Assembly: GCF_001317345.1 (NCBI RefSeq) | Contig: NZ_JXCG01000001.1 | Span: 1-64,000, forward strand | Direction: 5' to 3' | Source of the DNA: Thermococcus sp. EP1 | Lineage (GTDB): Archaea; Methanobacteriota_B; Thermococci; Thermococcales; Thermococcaceae | Length of the DNA stretch: 64,000 nucleotides | Shown here: piece by piece, positions 37,814-47,209 of the stretch | Position numbering within the stretch: the stretch's first letter is position 1 | How the letters are laid out: the number at the start of each line of letters is the position of its first letter | Notes under the pieces: generated by a model | Told to the model about the DNA's origin: nothing | Seen by the model: only the letters and a program-made list of their open reading frames with translations | Database searches by the model: none | Program-made: the position numbers and the translations under genes

Positions 37814-39247
37814 ATGAAAAAGTTAGGAAGTATTTTAATAATCCTGCTTCTGAGCCTCTCTTTCGTTCATGCAGAGGCCGTGGATTATTATAAAGAGGAG
37901 TTCACTCTTAAGATCAAAATGTTACAAAACGGAGATGCTCAAATCACCGTAATAACTTCAATATTAGGACCCCAAGATAGAATAAATGAAGAGATAGCCA
38001 GTATACTTAATCAAACGAACATGAGCGAAGAAGAAGCAATAGCAAAATTTGAAAAAGAGCAACTTGACAATTACATCGCAAGTTTAGCCAATGCAGGAAT
38101 TAGGACAAAAAACCAGACCTTCAAATTGGTAAGCATTAAAGAAGACAACTTCACCGTGGTCTTTACTGCCTATGCTGAGAGTTTTGCTAAGTATTATTCA
38201 TATGATGATTACTGGGAGATAATAGTTGATCCAACAAGAGGATACGCTACAATGCCAATCCCAGATACAGGGTTACCACAAAAAATAGAGCTCCACAACA
38301 TGTTCATAATAGAGCTACCTGAAGGAGCAGAACTTGTTGAGTATCCTCAAGCATATACCCAAGAATTTAACCAGAGCAAGTTCTATGTGCGTTCAAAGGT
38401 TGAAGGAAATAAAATAATCGTTGCTTCTGACTTATATCTGGAAGAGAATCTTTCTCCAGATGGATTTAGAGCACTTTTCGCCAATTACAATGCATTTTAT
38501 ATTCGCTATAGAACCCCATACAAAGGGGAAGAAACATACCAACCAGTGAAAACAGAACAGTACATACGGGCAGAAATTAAGGAAGATGGCACTACAAATC
38601 TTTTAGTTAGAGAGACATATCTTGAGCCAAAAGATCAGATAGAACTCATGAAACAACAAATAAACCTCTTGGGAGTGCAAAATGTAACAAATATGATACT
38701 TCAGAACTACCTACAAGGTATGATTATGCAAGGAATTCAAGTTGAAGATGCCAATGCAACGATTTTAGGGATGGAAAAAGAAGGGCCTCTAACAATAGAA
38801 GCCAATTATGTCTTGAAAAACTTCACAAAAATGGTAAATGGAACCTACGAATACTCCTTTGATCCAACTCTCTTGAATCCATCTCAACTAGGTTATAGAG
38901 CCCAAAATGAGATTAACCAAAGCTTGAAAATAGAGTTTATTCTACCTCCAACAGCCACTATCGTGGAAGTTCCCAAAAACGTGAGTAAAGAGATAAACGG
39001 AAACGAATACACTCTCATAACAACCATAGAGAAAAACAAAATAGTAATTACCGCAAATGTCTTTGTAAGGTATGGGGCACCTTTTGAGGATATCCAAGCG
39101 CTCCTCGGAAATGTAACAAGAGCTTACATTCGTTATACTATGCCAGAAAACAGCGGAGGTATTAACCTCACAACTACACAAATAGCAGGGATAGCTGGAG
39201 CATTGGTTCTAATTGGGATTGCCCTCTTTATGTTGAAGAAAAAATAG
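37814..39247 (+). CDS. Surface protein with internal duplication and C-terminal membrane anchor
   Basis: 477-residue exported protein of unknown function: signal peptide (residues 1-20), a large extracytoplasmic part rich in Asn-x-Ser/Thr sites, and a C-terminal membrane segment ending in KKK (about 455-475). Two halves repeat: ILGPQDRI (about 51) with YLEPKDQI (about 268); IIELPEGAELVEYP (about 165) with EFILPPTATIVEVP (about 375); and NAFYIRYRTP (about 230) with RAYIRYTMP (about 436). It is a single gene after its own start region. The fold is unknown; anchoring differs from the CGP-CTERM proteins nearby. Confidence 0.78.
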   Translation: MKKLGSILIILLLSLSFVHAEAVDYYKEEFTLKIKMLQNGDAQITVITSILGPQDRINEEIASILNQTNMSEEEAIAKFEKEQLDNYIASLANAGIRTKNQTFKLVSIKEDNFTVVFTAYAESFAKYYSYDDYWEIIVDPTRGYATMPIPDTGLPQKIELHNMFIIELPEGAELVEYPQAYTQEFNQSKFYVRSKVEGNKIIVASDLYLEENLSPDGFRALFANYNAFYIRYRTPYKGEETYQPVKTEQYIRAEIKEDGTTNLLVRETYLEPKDQIELMKQQINLLGVQNVTNMILQNYLQGMIMQGIQVEDANATILGMEKEGPLTIEANYVLKNFTKMVNGTYEYSFDPTLLNPSQLGYRAQNEINQSLKIEFILPPTATIVEVPKNVSKEINGNEYTLITTIEKNKIVITANVFVRYGAPFEDIQALLGNVTRAYIRYTMPENSGGINLTTTQIAGIAGALVLIGIALFMLKKK

Positions 39248-39295
39248 AGGGGCAAATTTTTAACCTCTTTTTTCTATTTGTTGTAGGTGGTGCTT

Positions 39296-39937
39296 GTGAC
39301 AAAGAAGCTTTATTATGAAGATTCCTATCTGAAAGAAGCCACTGCAAAGGTTCTCCAGATAAAAGACAATGCACTTCTTTTGGACCAGACAATCTTTTAT
39401 CCAACAGGGGGTGGACAGCCCCACGATACAGGAAATATAAATGATGTGAAAGTTCTAGACGTGTATAAAGATGAAGAAGGTAACATCTGGCATGTAGTCG
39501 AAGAACCAAGTAAATTCAATTTAGGAGATGAAGTAGAGCTCAAACTTGATTGGGAAAGAAGGTACAAGCTAATGAGAATCCATACAGCATTGCATCTTCT
39601 TGATCATGTTTTCAATGAGGTCCTTGGGAAAGAGAACTGGCAAATACATGGTAGTGGAATGAACCCTGAAAAGGGCCGTTATGACGTAAGATATCCAGAA
39701 AACATCAACCAGTACAAAGAAAAAATAATCGAACTATTTAATCGCTATGTAGATGAAGGTGGAGAAGTGAAAACTTGGTGGGAAGGAGAGAAGAGACTAA
39801 CCCAAATAAGAGACTTTGAGATCCTCCCCTGTGGGGGGACTCATGTAAAAGACATTAAGGAGATCGGCCACCTAAAGAAGCTCAAACGTTCCAGCATAGG
39901 CAAAGGCGTTCAAAGAGTAGAGATTTGGCTCGAATGA
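39296..39937 (+). CDS. Alanyl-tRNA editing protein AlaX (medium form)
   Basis: Free-standing editing domain that removes serine or glycine wrongly attached to tRNA-Ala. The 213-residue product has the N-terminal glycine-rich segment YPTGGGQPHDTG near 38 that distinguishes AlaX-M from AlaX-S, and the zinc ligands HTALH near 95 and CGGTH near 180. The start is probably GTG 39296, because TAGGTGG (39284-39290) precedes it; in-frame GTG 39287 is an alternative overlapping that site. Single gene, followed by a tRNA-Leu gene; the two may be unrelated. Confidence 0.9.
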   Translation: MTKKLYYEDSYLKEATAKVLQIKDNALLLDQTIFYPTGGGQPHDTGNINDVKVLDVYKDEEGNIWHVVEEPSKFNLGDEVELKLDWERRYKLMRIHTALHLLDHVFNEVLGKENWQIHGSGMNPEKGRYDVRYPENINQYKEKIIELFNRYVDEGGEVKTWWEGEKRLTQIRDFEILPCGGTHVKDIKEIGHLKKLKRSSIGKGVQRVEIWLE

Positions 39938-39970
39938 CTTTTCTCTTTCTATTCATGAAAAGGAGAAAGG

Positions 39971-39978
39971 TTTAAAAG
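39971..39978 (+). promoter_or_regulatory. TATA box of the tRNA-Leu gene
   Basis: TTTAAAAG after AGGAGAAAGG lies about 30 bases upstream of the mature tRNA 5' end, as is usual for archaeal tRNA genes. Confidence 0.6.
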
Positions 39979-40003
39979 CTCTATCAGATTCACTTAATAA
40001 CGC

Positions 40004-40091
40004 GCGGGGGTTGCCGAGCCTGGCCAAAGGCGCGGGATTCAGGGTCCCGTCCCGTAGGGGTTCGCGGGTTCAAATCCCGTCCCCCGCACCA
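40004..40091 (+). tRNA. tRNA-Leu (anticodon CAG)
   Basis: Class II tRNA folded by eye: acceptor stem GCGGGGG/CCCCCGC, D-arm GCC...GGC, anticodon stem CGGGA/UCCCG with loop UUCAGGG (anticodon CAG, reading CUG), a long variable arm typical of leucine and serine tRNAs, and T-arm with loop UUCAAAU. Discriminator A and an encoded CCA (40089-40091) follow, as in most tRNA genes of this order. No intron. The 212 bases after it hold no feature I recognise. Confidence 0.93.
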
Positions 40092-40303
40092 TTGAGAACT
40101 TCTCACTCTGTTCTTCAAGAAAAACCACAATCCACTTAATAAGCTTTAATGAACCAAAGAGAATAAACTTCACTAGTATTGCTTAAAGATATTGTAGATG
40201 CGTTGTGCAGGCATCAGTATAAATTGTGTATTTCCTACCTCTTCCCTTTAGCCCAACAAAACCAATAGTGTAATCCAAAAATAAGTTAAAAATCAAAAAA
40301 CAA

Positions 40304-41431
40304 TCATCTTGTAATCTTTATCTCTCTCATAAGCTCTAAAGGCTCTGGGTGCTTTTCGAAGTATTCCCTAACGGGTTCAAGAAGTTCTATCAGGTATTCT
40401 GCAACTGCATTCTTTAGATCAAGTGGATGGAGGTTTCCTTCTGCAAAGTCCCTTTTAAGCTCTTCAAAGGTTGTGTAGGTCACATCTCCTCCAAATTTAG
40501 CTGGTCTGTGGATTGTAAACTCAGTGGGTTCCTCTCTAAAGATTATGTGTTCGGCCCAATCTAACACTGGGTTGTAGTTGACCTCCTTAGCTGGACAGAA
40601 GGCCTTTCTAAGTTTTTGCTTTATCTCCTCTGGAGTGTCATGGATAAATACTGCTGAATATGGCTTGCTTTTGCTCATTTTCATTGCCGCTTTAATCTCC
40701 TTGAACTCCTCCTCACTCTCAATCGGCCACTTTGGAGGTTCTTGAAGACCCAGTAAAAGGTGATGATGAACAGCAACTGGCTTAACTTTTTTCTCATTCC
40801 ACTTGAGTGGGTGGTATTTTAATTTCTCTGCCACCTCAATGGCAATAACATGGGCCTTTCTTTGATCCATTCCAGCATGAGCAATGTTAACTCCCTGGTA
40901 GAATATATCTGCTACTTGCATGGCTGGATAGATGAGCTTTGCAAAATCAATTGCTTCTCCCATTTGTCTTCCCATAATGGTTATTGAGCGCATCATTCTC
41001 GCCAGTGTAACATTCTTTGAGATATCTATCACTGTTCTCCAGTAATCTCCCTTCTCTAAAATCTCGCTTGCTAGAACAAATTCGACTTTGTCTGGATCTC
41101 CACCCATTACTTTAATGCTCTGTTTCATTCCCTCTTTGAAATAACTTAGCGCAACTTTTTGAATAACCTCTAAATCTCCACCAAGCTTATCATTTATCCA
41201 AGAGTGCCAGTCTGCCAAAAAAATTCTTGTTTTAATTCCCGCTTTCTGAAAGTCTGCTATCTTTGCTCCCGCCATTAATCCAGTTCCAAGATGAATGTAA
41301 CCACTTATCTCAAAACCTATGTAATGTTGTAAAGGCATCCCTATTTCTAGAAGATGCTTCAAATTATTCACGGTCAGAATTTCTTCGGTAGGTTTTCTTG
41401 TAATAAGCTCTATCTTTTTTTCAATATCCAT
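40304..41431 (-). CDS. tyrS: Tyrosyl-tRNA synthetase
   Basis: Class I aminoacyl-tRNA synthetase that charges tRNA-Tyr; 375 residues as in archaeal/eukaryotic TyrRS. The HIGH-type motif is GYIHLGTGL near residue 44, MDQRKAH near 187 forms part of the active site, and MKMSKS near 252 is the KMSKS loop. The absence of an S4 domain is normal for archaea. ATG 41431 follows GGTGGTG; GTG 41434 is an alternative directly before it. It is divergent from a CGP-CTERM protein gene. Confidence 0.95.
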   Translation of the reverse strand: MDIEKKIELITRKPTEEILTVNNLKHLLEIGMPLQHYIGFEISGYIHLGTGLMAGAKIADFQKAGIKTRIFLADWHSWINDKLGGDLEVIQKVALSYFKEGMKQSIKVMGGDPDKVEFVLASEILEKGDYWRTVIDISKNVTLARMMRSITIMGRQMGEAIDFAKLIYPAMQVADIFYQGVNIAHAGMDQRKAHVIAIEVAEKLKYHPLKWNEKKVKPVAVHHHLLLGLQEPPKWPIESEEEFKEIKAAMKMSKSKPYSAVFIHDTPEEIKQKLRKAFCPAKEVNYNPVLDWAEHIIFREEPTEFTIHRPAKFGGDVTYTTFEELKRDFAEGNLHPLDLKNAVAEYLIELLEPVREYFEKHPEPLELMREIKITR

Positions 41432-41574
41432 CACACACCACCTTTACCCCACTATACCACGAGTCTTTTAAGTATTTTTCTCCACAACAAGAAATTTTCC
41501 ATCAATGAACAAAATTGTCGAATGGTCAAAAATTTTATAACTTTCAAGTTTTATAAAATACTCTGGTGAACACC

Positions 41575-42717
41575 ATGAGAAAGCTTTCAATACTAATTTC
41601 GGTTTTTGTATTGTTTGGTCTTTTTGGCATGGCTTTTGCTAGTGCAACAACAGTCGCAGTCGATTTAGCCCATGGAGAAAACGAAAAATATCTTGCAGAA
41701 GACGTGCTAGAATATGGGACCAATAGGACCCTTGCACACGGAATCGTTAAGACCATTACAGATGTCGAGTGGGCCTATTTTGGAGATCCCCTAGCAGCAG
41801 ATACTCTTGGAATAAAGCACCTTGGGGAGAAAATAACCGCTGATGCTCTTGCAAACGTTGATATGCTCATTCTTGGTCAGCCCACAAGCCCATTCCAACC
41901 AGATGAGATCCAAGCAATAGCGGAATGGTTCAAACAAGGTGGAAAAGTTTTGTGGGTTGCCGCAGATAGCGACTATGGTAGCGGTCCCCAAGCCCAAGAT
42001 ATTGCAAATGCTATTCTTGAACAATTGGGTGTTGGACATCTAAGGATTGACTTAGCTTCAATTGAAGACCCAACAAGCAACGCTGGAGCCTCTTACAGAG
42101 TTGTGGGTCTTGTCCAACCAGATGATGGAACCCCTGACAAAGACATGATAACCAGAAACTTCCAATATGATGGAAAAGTTCTCTACCACGGACCAGCCGT
42201 TGTTGGTTGGGTTGACGACAATGGAAACTGGCAACAGCTTATAGATGGAAACATCCCAGAAAACGTCTACAGAATTGTTAAAACTTCTTCAGACGGAACC
42301 ATTGTAGAAAATAACGATCCACCAGCTTATGCATACAGCGCTGGAGATATCGGCGTATTCACTCTCCTAGCAGCAGAGATAATCAAATTCGAGAATGGAA
42401 AGCAAAGTGTTCTCATCGTGAGCGGTGAGAGCCCATATGGTGATTACACTCCAACTTGGGAGGCAAAATATCATGGTGTCGACCTAGACGGACCAGCTTT
42501 TGTAACAAACATGGTGCACTGGGCGTTAAAACAAGCATCAAAAGAGACTATTACAGTTACAGTTACTGAAACAGTTACCAAAACTGAGACCAAAACTGAG
42601 ACAGTTACAGAAACAACAACCGAAACTGTTACAGAGACTGCCCAAGGAGGAGTCTGTGGTCCAGCAGCCCTAGTAGGTTTGATTCTAATCCCATTACTAC
42701 TCAAGAGAAGAAGATGA
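41575..42717 (+). CDS. CGP-CTERM surface protein with glutamine-amidotransferase-like fold segment
   Basis: 380-residue exported protein: signal peptide (residues 1-23), a globular part, a Thr/Glu/Val-rich linker (about 323-357) and the C-terminal sorting signal GGVCGPAALVGL followed by a hydrophobic stretch and RRR. The latter is the CGP-CTERM pattern of Thermococcaceae, in which the cysteine is thought to be the processing or lipidation site. The globular part (VDMLILGQPTSPF, FKQGGKVLWVAADSD) resembles GATase1-like/DUF4350 proteins that bind or scaffold at the cell surface. GGTGA precedes ATG 41575. An identically anchored phosphoesterase lies 5 kb downstream. Confidence 0.8.
   Translation: MRKLSILISVFVLFGLFGMAFASATTVAVDLAHGENEKYLAEDVLEYGTNRTLAHGIVKTITDVEWAYFGDPLAADTLGIKHLGEKITADALANVDMLILGQPTSPFQPDEIQAIAEWFKQGGKVLWVAADSDYGSGPQAQDIANAILEQLGVGHLRIDLASIEDPTSNAGASYRVVGLVQPDDGTPDKDMITRNFQYDGKVLYHGPAVVGWVDDNGNWQQLIDGNIPENVYRIVKTSSDGTIVENNDPPAYAYSAGDIGVFTLLAAEIIKFENGKQSVLIVSGESPYGDYTPTWEAKYHGVDLDGPAFVTNMVHWALKQASKETITVTVTETVTKTETKTETVTETTTETVTETAQGGVCGPAALVGLILIPLLLKRRR
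42543..42645 (+). repeat. Low-complexity Thr/Glu/Val codon repeat
   Basis: Imperfect repetition of ACAGTTAC(A/T)G(A)AA-type units encoding TVTVTETVTKTETKTETVTE and similar. It forms the stalk before the CGP-CTERM signal. Such tracts are prone to length variation. Confidence 0.7.
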
Positions 42718-42764
42718 GTCCAAAAACTTCTTTCTTTTTCCAATTTTGCCATTTTTGTGGTAAA

Positions 42765-42773
42765 TTTTAAAAA
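42765..42773 (+). promoter_or_regulatory. TATA box of the iron/thiamine-type ABC operon
   Basis: ATTTTAAAAA about 35-41 bases upstream of GTG 42806; AGGTGAG lies in the short leader. Confidence 0.5.
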
Positions 42774-42805
42774 CGAAGTTGAGAGCATTAAACAGGTGAG
42801 GCAAC

Positions 42806-44269
42806 GTGAAAAAGAGGATTGGTTTTGTGATGCTTTTTATTTTAATCGTAAGCGTAATAGCTGCTGGATGTATTGGTGGCGAGACTACACCCTCAACCAC
42901 GACCCAACCTACTGAGACAGAATCCCCCACAGAATCTCCTACTCAAACCACCTCCCCAACTTCTTCTCCAACACCTACTGGTCCAATAACTCTAGTTGTC
43001 CTTACGAGACATGATGTTACTATTCAAGTGATGGCAAAGAAAATGTTTCTCCAAAGCGACATAGCTAAGCAATACAACATTAAAGATGTAAAGTTCATAA
43101 AAGCTCCAGAGTCCTTATGGCCTACATATATAGAAAAAGGAGCCGACGTCGGATGGGGTGGAGGCCCAACACTCTTTGATGATCTCTTCAAGAATAATTA
43201 TTTAGCTCCCATCGAGGACCAAAAGATTTTAGGGCTTGTTGGAAATCAGATCCAAGAAACACTCGCTGGAATGCCAATGATCAGGAAAGGAGACGATGGA
43301 AAAATCTACTGGATAGCCGCTGCATTGTCATCCTTTGGATTCACTGTAAACCATGATGTCCTCAAGAGGTGGAACCTCCCAGTTCCTCAAAAGTGGGAGG
43401 AAATTGCAAGTGAGACTTTTGCAATGGATCCACCCCAAATGGGAATAGCAGATCCAACAAGAAGCACTTCAAACACAAGAATTTATCAAATAATTCTCCA
43501 AGCATTTGGTTGGGACGAAGGATGGAAGATTCTTAGACTCATTGCTGCAAATTCAAAGATCTACGACGCAAGTGATGCTGTTAGAGAGGCTGTAATAGCG
43601 GGAGACATAGCCGTTGGAAACACCATTGATTTCTATGGATACACTGCAATGAAGCTCAATCCATCTTGTGAATATATTATTCCAAAAGGACAAAGCATAA
43701 TAAATGGAGACCCAATAGCCCTTCTCGCAAACTCCCAAAACAAAGAAGCTGCTCAAGCATTTATTTATTGGGTTCTTACTGAAGGGCAAAAGATATGGCT
43801 TGATGAAAAAATAAACAGACTTCCAGTTAATCCAGATGTATTTAACACACCTGAGGGGCAAAAGAGACCTGATCTGAAAAGAGCATATGAAAGTGCACTT
43901 AAGACCCAAGGTATTGAGTTTGATGATAACGCGGCCTTAGCCACTGTAACTTCAATGCAACTTTACTTCAAAGCAACCCTCGTAGATGCAAACCAAGAGC
44001 TTCACAGAGCCTGGGTGGCTCTTGTAAAAGCTTACAAAGAAGGAAAAATAAGCGAAGAGAAATACAATGAACTCAAGGCAAGACTTTTAGAGCCCATAGA
44101 GTTCAAAGATCCCGATACAGGGCAAATGGTAACTCTAACTGAGGAATATGCAGAAAAGATAAATGACAGACTTGCAAAAGACTCATCCTTTAGGGACACT
44201 CTAATGCAAGAGTGGAGAGAGGCCGCAAGACAAAAATACCAAAGCGTTCTTTCGGAGGTGCAAGGATGA
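42806..44269 (+). CDS. ABC transporter substrate-binding lipoprotein (iron/thiamine type)
   Basis: 487-residue extracytoplasmic binding protein. Signal peptide with lipobox IAAGC (Cys22), a Ser/Thr/Pro-rich linker (residues about 25-58) and the type 2 periplasmic binding fold (LTRHDVTIQVMA near 66; GWGGGPTLFDDL near 115). The nearest families bind iron(III), thiamine or phosphonates; the ligand cannot be told. The start is GTG 42806 with AGGTGAG before it. It overlaps the permease start by four bases. Confidence 0.87.
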   Translation: MKKRIGFVMLFILIVSVIAAGCIGGETTPSTTTQPTETESPTESPTQTTSPTSSPTPTGPITLVVLTRHDVTIQVMAKKMFLQSDIAKQYNIKDVKFIKAPESLWPTYIEKGADVGWGGGPTLFDDLFKNNYLAPIEDQKILGLVGNQIQETLAGMPMIRKGDDGKIYWIAAALSSFGFTVNHDVLKRWNLPVPQKWEEIASETFAMDPPQMGIADPTRSTSNTRIYQIILQAFGWDEGWKILRLIAANSKIYDASDAVREAVIAGDIAVGNTIDFYGYTAMKLNPSCEYIIPKGQSIINGDPIALLANSQNKEAAQAFIYWVLTEGQKIWLDEKINRLPVNPDVFNTPEGQKRPDLKRAYESALKTQGIEFDDNAALATVTSMQLYFKATLVDANQELHRAWVALVKAYKEGKISEEKYNELKARLLEPIEFKDPDTGQMVTLTEEYAEKINDRLAKDSSFRDTLMQEWREAARQKYQSVLSEVQG

Positions 44270-46110
44270 AAGTGAATAAATGGACTGAAAGATTTTTTGG
44301 GACTCCATTGTTTGAGCCCCTTGTTGCCTTTTCCTATATTTTTCCATTGCTTTATCTGATGATCTTTTTAATAGTCCCTGTACTTTCTATGCTGTTAATT
44401 GCATTCACTTATGATGGAAATATCTCACTTCATTGGTTTAAGAGCATATTAATGGATTCCTATTATCTTCAGGTCCCTCCACATGGGGATTTTGCTCAAA
44501 AATTAACAACTTCAACTGGTGAGAGTTTGTATTTAATCAGGGGTGTAGATTTTGGTGTTGTTCTTAACTCCCTTGTTGTTGCCGGTTTAGTGACTCTCTT
44601 TACTGCGATTTTAGGGACAGTTTTTGCCTTTGTAATGGCAAGATATAATTTTAAAGGGAAAAATCTCTTTAGAATCGCCCTCTTTATCCCGCTCCTAGTA
44701 ACTCCCTTTGTAAACGCTTATGTTATAAAACAAATGTTCAGTGAATTCGGGTTGATAAATTACATCTTCCATGAAATTCTTCATGTACTTCCCTTTAGAA
44801 TCAAAATAGATGGCCTAGCAGGAGTTGTTTTAGCCCAATCAATGGCGTATTACCCAATAGTTTATTTAAATGCATATGCGAGCTTTATTAATATCGATCC
44901 TACTCTAGAAGAACAAGCTGAGAACCTTGGAAGCAAGGGGTTCCGACTTTTCAGAACTGTCACCTTCCCCCTGGCTCTTCCTGGAATTGCTGCAGGTGCT
45001 ACTTTGGTATTCATATTCAGTCTTGAGGATTTAGCAGCTCCCATCGTATTCCACGGTGATCCACTGGCTAAAAAGTTAATGTCATACCAGATATTCAGTA
45101 AATTTATATATGGTCTAGGAGAGAGAAGCCCAGAAATAGCAGCCCTATCAATAATAATGCTCATTTTAGCAGTGATAGCCTTCCTCGGAATTAGAAAATA
45201 TGTAAGTTTAAGACAATATGCAATGCTGAGCAAGGGTGGAAGATGGAAACCAAGAATAAGTAAACCAAAACCATGGCAAGCTCTCTTAATCTACCTAGTC
45301 CTCCTCCCAGCGTTACTGCTTACAATCTTCCCCCAAATAGGTGTCATAATGCTCGCTTTCTCTGAGAGGTGGACCACAACAGTCCTTCCCCAAGGATTTA
45401 CTATCGATTACATAAAGGAGATGCTCCTGAACCCAGATGTGAGAAGATTCATTGTAAACAGCCTAAGTTATTCTGGAGCAGCTGTTGTCCTTATAATCCT
45501 CCTCTCAATAACCTCCTCCTATGCAACAAGCAGGTTCAAGGGGATCTTAAGTCCGATATTAGAAAGCATAGTGATACTCCCAATTGCGGTTCCTGGAATA
45601 GTCGTGGCAATGGGGTACTTTTACTTCTTCTCAGCAGTGACACCAGAGAACTCACCCCTAAATCCAACATCCCTCTATGGATTTAATCCTGCCCTCGTCC
45701 TGATACTAGCTTACTCTATACGAAGACTTCCCTTTGCTGCCAGATCAGTTTACGCTGGGTTACAGCAAGTACATATGTCCCTCGAAGAGTCCTCAATAAA
45801 CCTCGGAGCCTCAAGATGGAAGACTGTTACAGGAATATTGATGCCATTAATTTCGTTAAATGTCTTTGGTGGAGCAATGCTTAGCTTTGTTTACTCTATG
45901 AGCGAAACAAGCGTGGGAATAACCCTAGGTTCAATCAACATGGATCAAGCCCCAATAACAGCATTCATGAAAGAAGTCTTAATGTCAGCTGCAGGTAGTA
46001 TCAACATAGCAGCGGCATTAGGTGTATTATTGATAGTTGTGCAGATCACGGCAATCGTTGTTGTGAACATTATCACAAAGCAAAGATATTCATTTATTGG
46101 ATTAACATGA
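44266..46110 (+). CDS. ABC transporter permease with two fused permease domains
   Basis: 614-residue membrane protein containing two binding-protein-dependent permease domains in tandem, as in FbpB/AfuB-type iron or thiamine importers. The EAA loops are EEQAENLGSKGFRLFRTVTF near 225 and EESSINLGASRWKTVTGILM near 520. The N-terminal half has an inserted extracytoplasmic loop (about 55-105). ATG 44266 overlaps the preceding stop codon and follows GGAGGTG; the longer frame start at 44212 lies within the binding-protein gene. Confidence 0.91.
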   Translation: MKVNKWTERFFGTPLFEPLVAFSYIFPLLYLMIFLIVPVLSMLLIAFTYDGNISLHWFKSILMDSYYLQVPPHGDFAQKLTTSTGESLYLIRGVDFGVVLNSLVVAGLVTLFTAILGTVFAFVMARYNFKGKNLFRIALFIPLLVTPFVNAYVIKQMFSEFGLINYIFHEILHVLPFRIKIDGLAGVVLAQSMAYYPIVYLNAYASFINIDPTLEEQAENLGSKGFRLFRTVTFPLALPGIAAGATLVFIFSLEDLAAPIVFHGDPLAKKLMSYQIFSKFIYGLGERSPEIAALSIIMLILAVIAFLGIRKYVSLRQYAMLSKGGRWKPRISKPKPWQALLIYLVLLPALLLTIFPQIGVIMLAFSERWTTTVLPQGFTIDYIKEMLLNPDVRRFIVNSLSYSGAAVVLIILLSITSSYATSRFKGILSPILESIVILPIAVPGIVVAMGYFYFFSAVTPENSPLNPTSLYGFNPALVLILAYSIRRLPFAARSVYAGLQQVHMSLEESSINLGASRWKTVTGILMPLISLNVFGGAMLSFVYSMSETSVGITLGSINMDQAPITAFMKEVLMSAAGSINIAAALGVLLIVVQITAIVVVNIITKQRYSFIGLT

Positions 46111-46119
46111 GGTGAGAAA

Positions 46120-47181
46120 ATGGTCGAGGTTAAACTTGAGAACATAGTAAAAACATTTGGTGAAACCGTTGCACTAAAGGGTATTGATCTCCATATAAAA
46201 CACGGAGAGTTATTTACTCTCCTCGGACCAAGCGGTTGTGGAAAATCAACCACCTTGAGAATAATAGCAGGTTTAGATTTTCCTGACAGTGGACAATTAC
46301 ATTTTGATGACGAGGATGTCACCTACAAAAGTTCAAGTGAAAGAGGTGCCGTTTTGGTCTTCCAAAACTACGCCTTGTGGCCCCATATGACAGTATATGA
46401 CAACGTGGCATATGGACTCAAGGTAAAAAAGCTTCCCAAACAAGAAATCGAAAAAAAGGTAAAATGGGCGCTTGAACTGGTTAAGCTCCAAGGTTATGAA
46501 GATAGATATCCAACCCAGCTGAGTGGAGGCCAACAACAAAGAGTAGCAATAGCAAGGGCTCTCGTAGTTGAACCTAAGCTTCTACTCTTAGATGAGCCTC
46601 TCTCAAACTTGGATGCAAAGCTTAGACTTGAAATGAGGTCTGAAATAAGGAGAATCCAAAGAGAACTCGGAATCACAGTTATCTACGTTACCCATGATCA
46701 AGAAGAGGCTATGGCAATAAGTGATAGAATCGCAGTAATGAATATAGGTCAAATAGAGCAAGTAGGAACTCCAAAAGAGATATATGAACAGCCTAAAACA
46801 GAATTTGTTGCTTCTTTCATGGGTAAGACCAACGTAATCCCAGCGGAAGTCGTGGAAAGAGATGGGGACAAAGTAACAGTAGAGTTTGAAGGATTCAGGC
46901 TCGATGGCCTAACTTATACCGGAGAGAACGATAAAGTTGTGGTGGTCATAAGACCTGAACGTATCAGCCTACACCCCATCGAAAACGCTGTTTCAATAAC
47001 TGGAAAAGTAGATCTAATAGAGTACTATGGCTTTTTCATCGAGGTCGTTGGACTATTTGGAGAGAGGAGAATAATAGCTAGGACAATAAATGATAGGGAC
47101 GTTATAGGTCTGAGACCCCAAGGAGATGTCACCTTCTACATAGAGAGAGAAGACATCCTTGTACTTCCTAAGACTCTCTAG
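46120..47181 (+). CDS. ABC transporter ATPase (iron/thiamine/spermidine type)
   Basis: 353-residue ATPase of the PotA/FbpC class. Walker A GPSGCGKST near residue 37, Q-loop VFQNYALWPHM near 80, signature LSGGQQQR near 134, Walker B LLLDEP near 155 and switch THDQEEAM near 190. A TOBE domain covers about 235-353. It lies 9 bases after the permease and completes the importer. Confidence 0.93.
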   Translation: MVEVKLENIVKTFGETVALKGIDLHIKHGELFTLLGPSGCGKSTTLRIIAGLDFPDSGQLHFDDEDVTYKSSSERGAVLVFQNYALWPHMTVYDNVAYGLKVKKLPKQEIEKKVKWALELVKLQGYEDRYPTQLSGGQQQRVAIARALVVEPKLLLLDEPLSNLDAKLRLEMRSEIRRIQRELGITVIYVTHDQEEAMAISDRIAVMNIGQIEQVGTPKEIYEQPKTEFVASFMGKTNVIPAEVVERDGDKVTVEFEGFRLDGLTYTGENDKVVVVIRPERISLHPIENAVSITGKVDLIEYYGFFIEVVGLFGERRIIARTINDRDVIGLRPQGDVTFYIEREDILVLPKTL

Positions 47182-47209
47182 TTTTTCTCCTTTTATTGGA
47201 GGTCTTAGA

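Noticed and set aside
40092-40303. Possible small RNA after tRNA-Leu
   Set aside because: No C/D or H/ACA box set, promoter or stable hairpin could be made out by eye.
42543-42645. Short repeats considered as a CRISPR or satellite
   Set aside because: They are in-frame Thr/Glu/Val codons of a surface-protein stalk with no spacers; no CRISPR array appears in the window.
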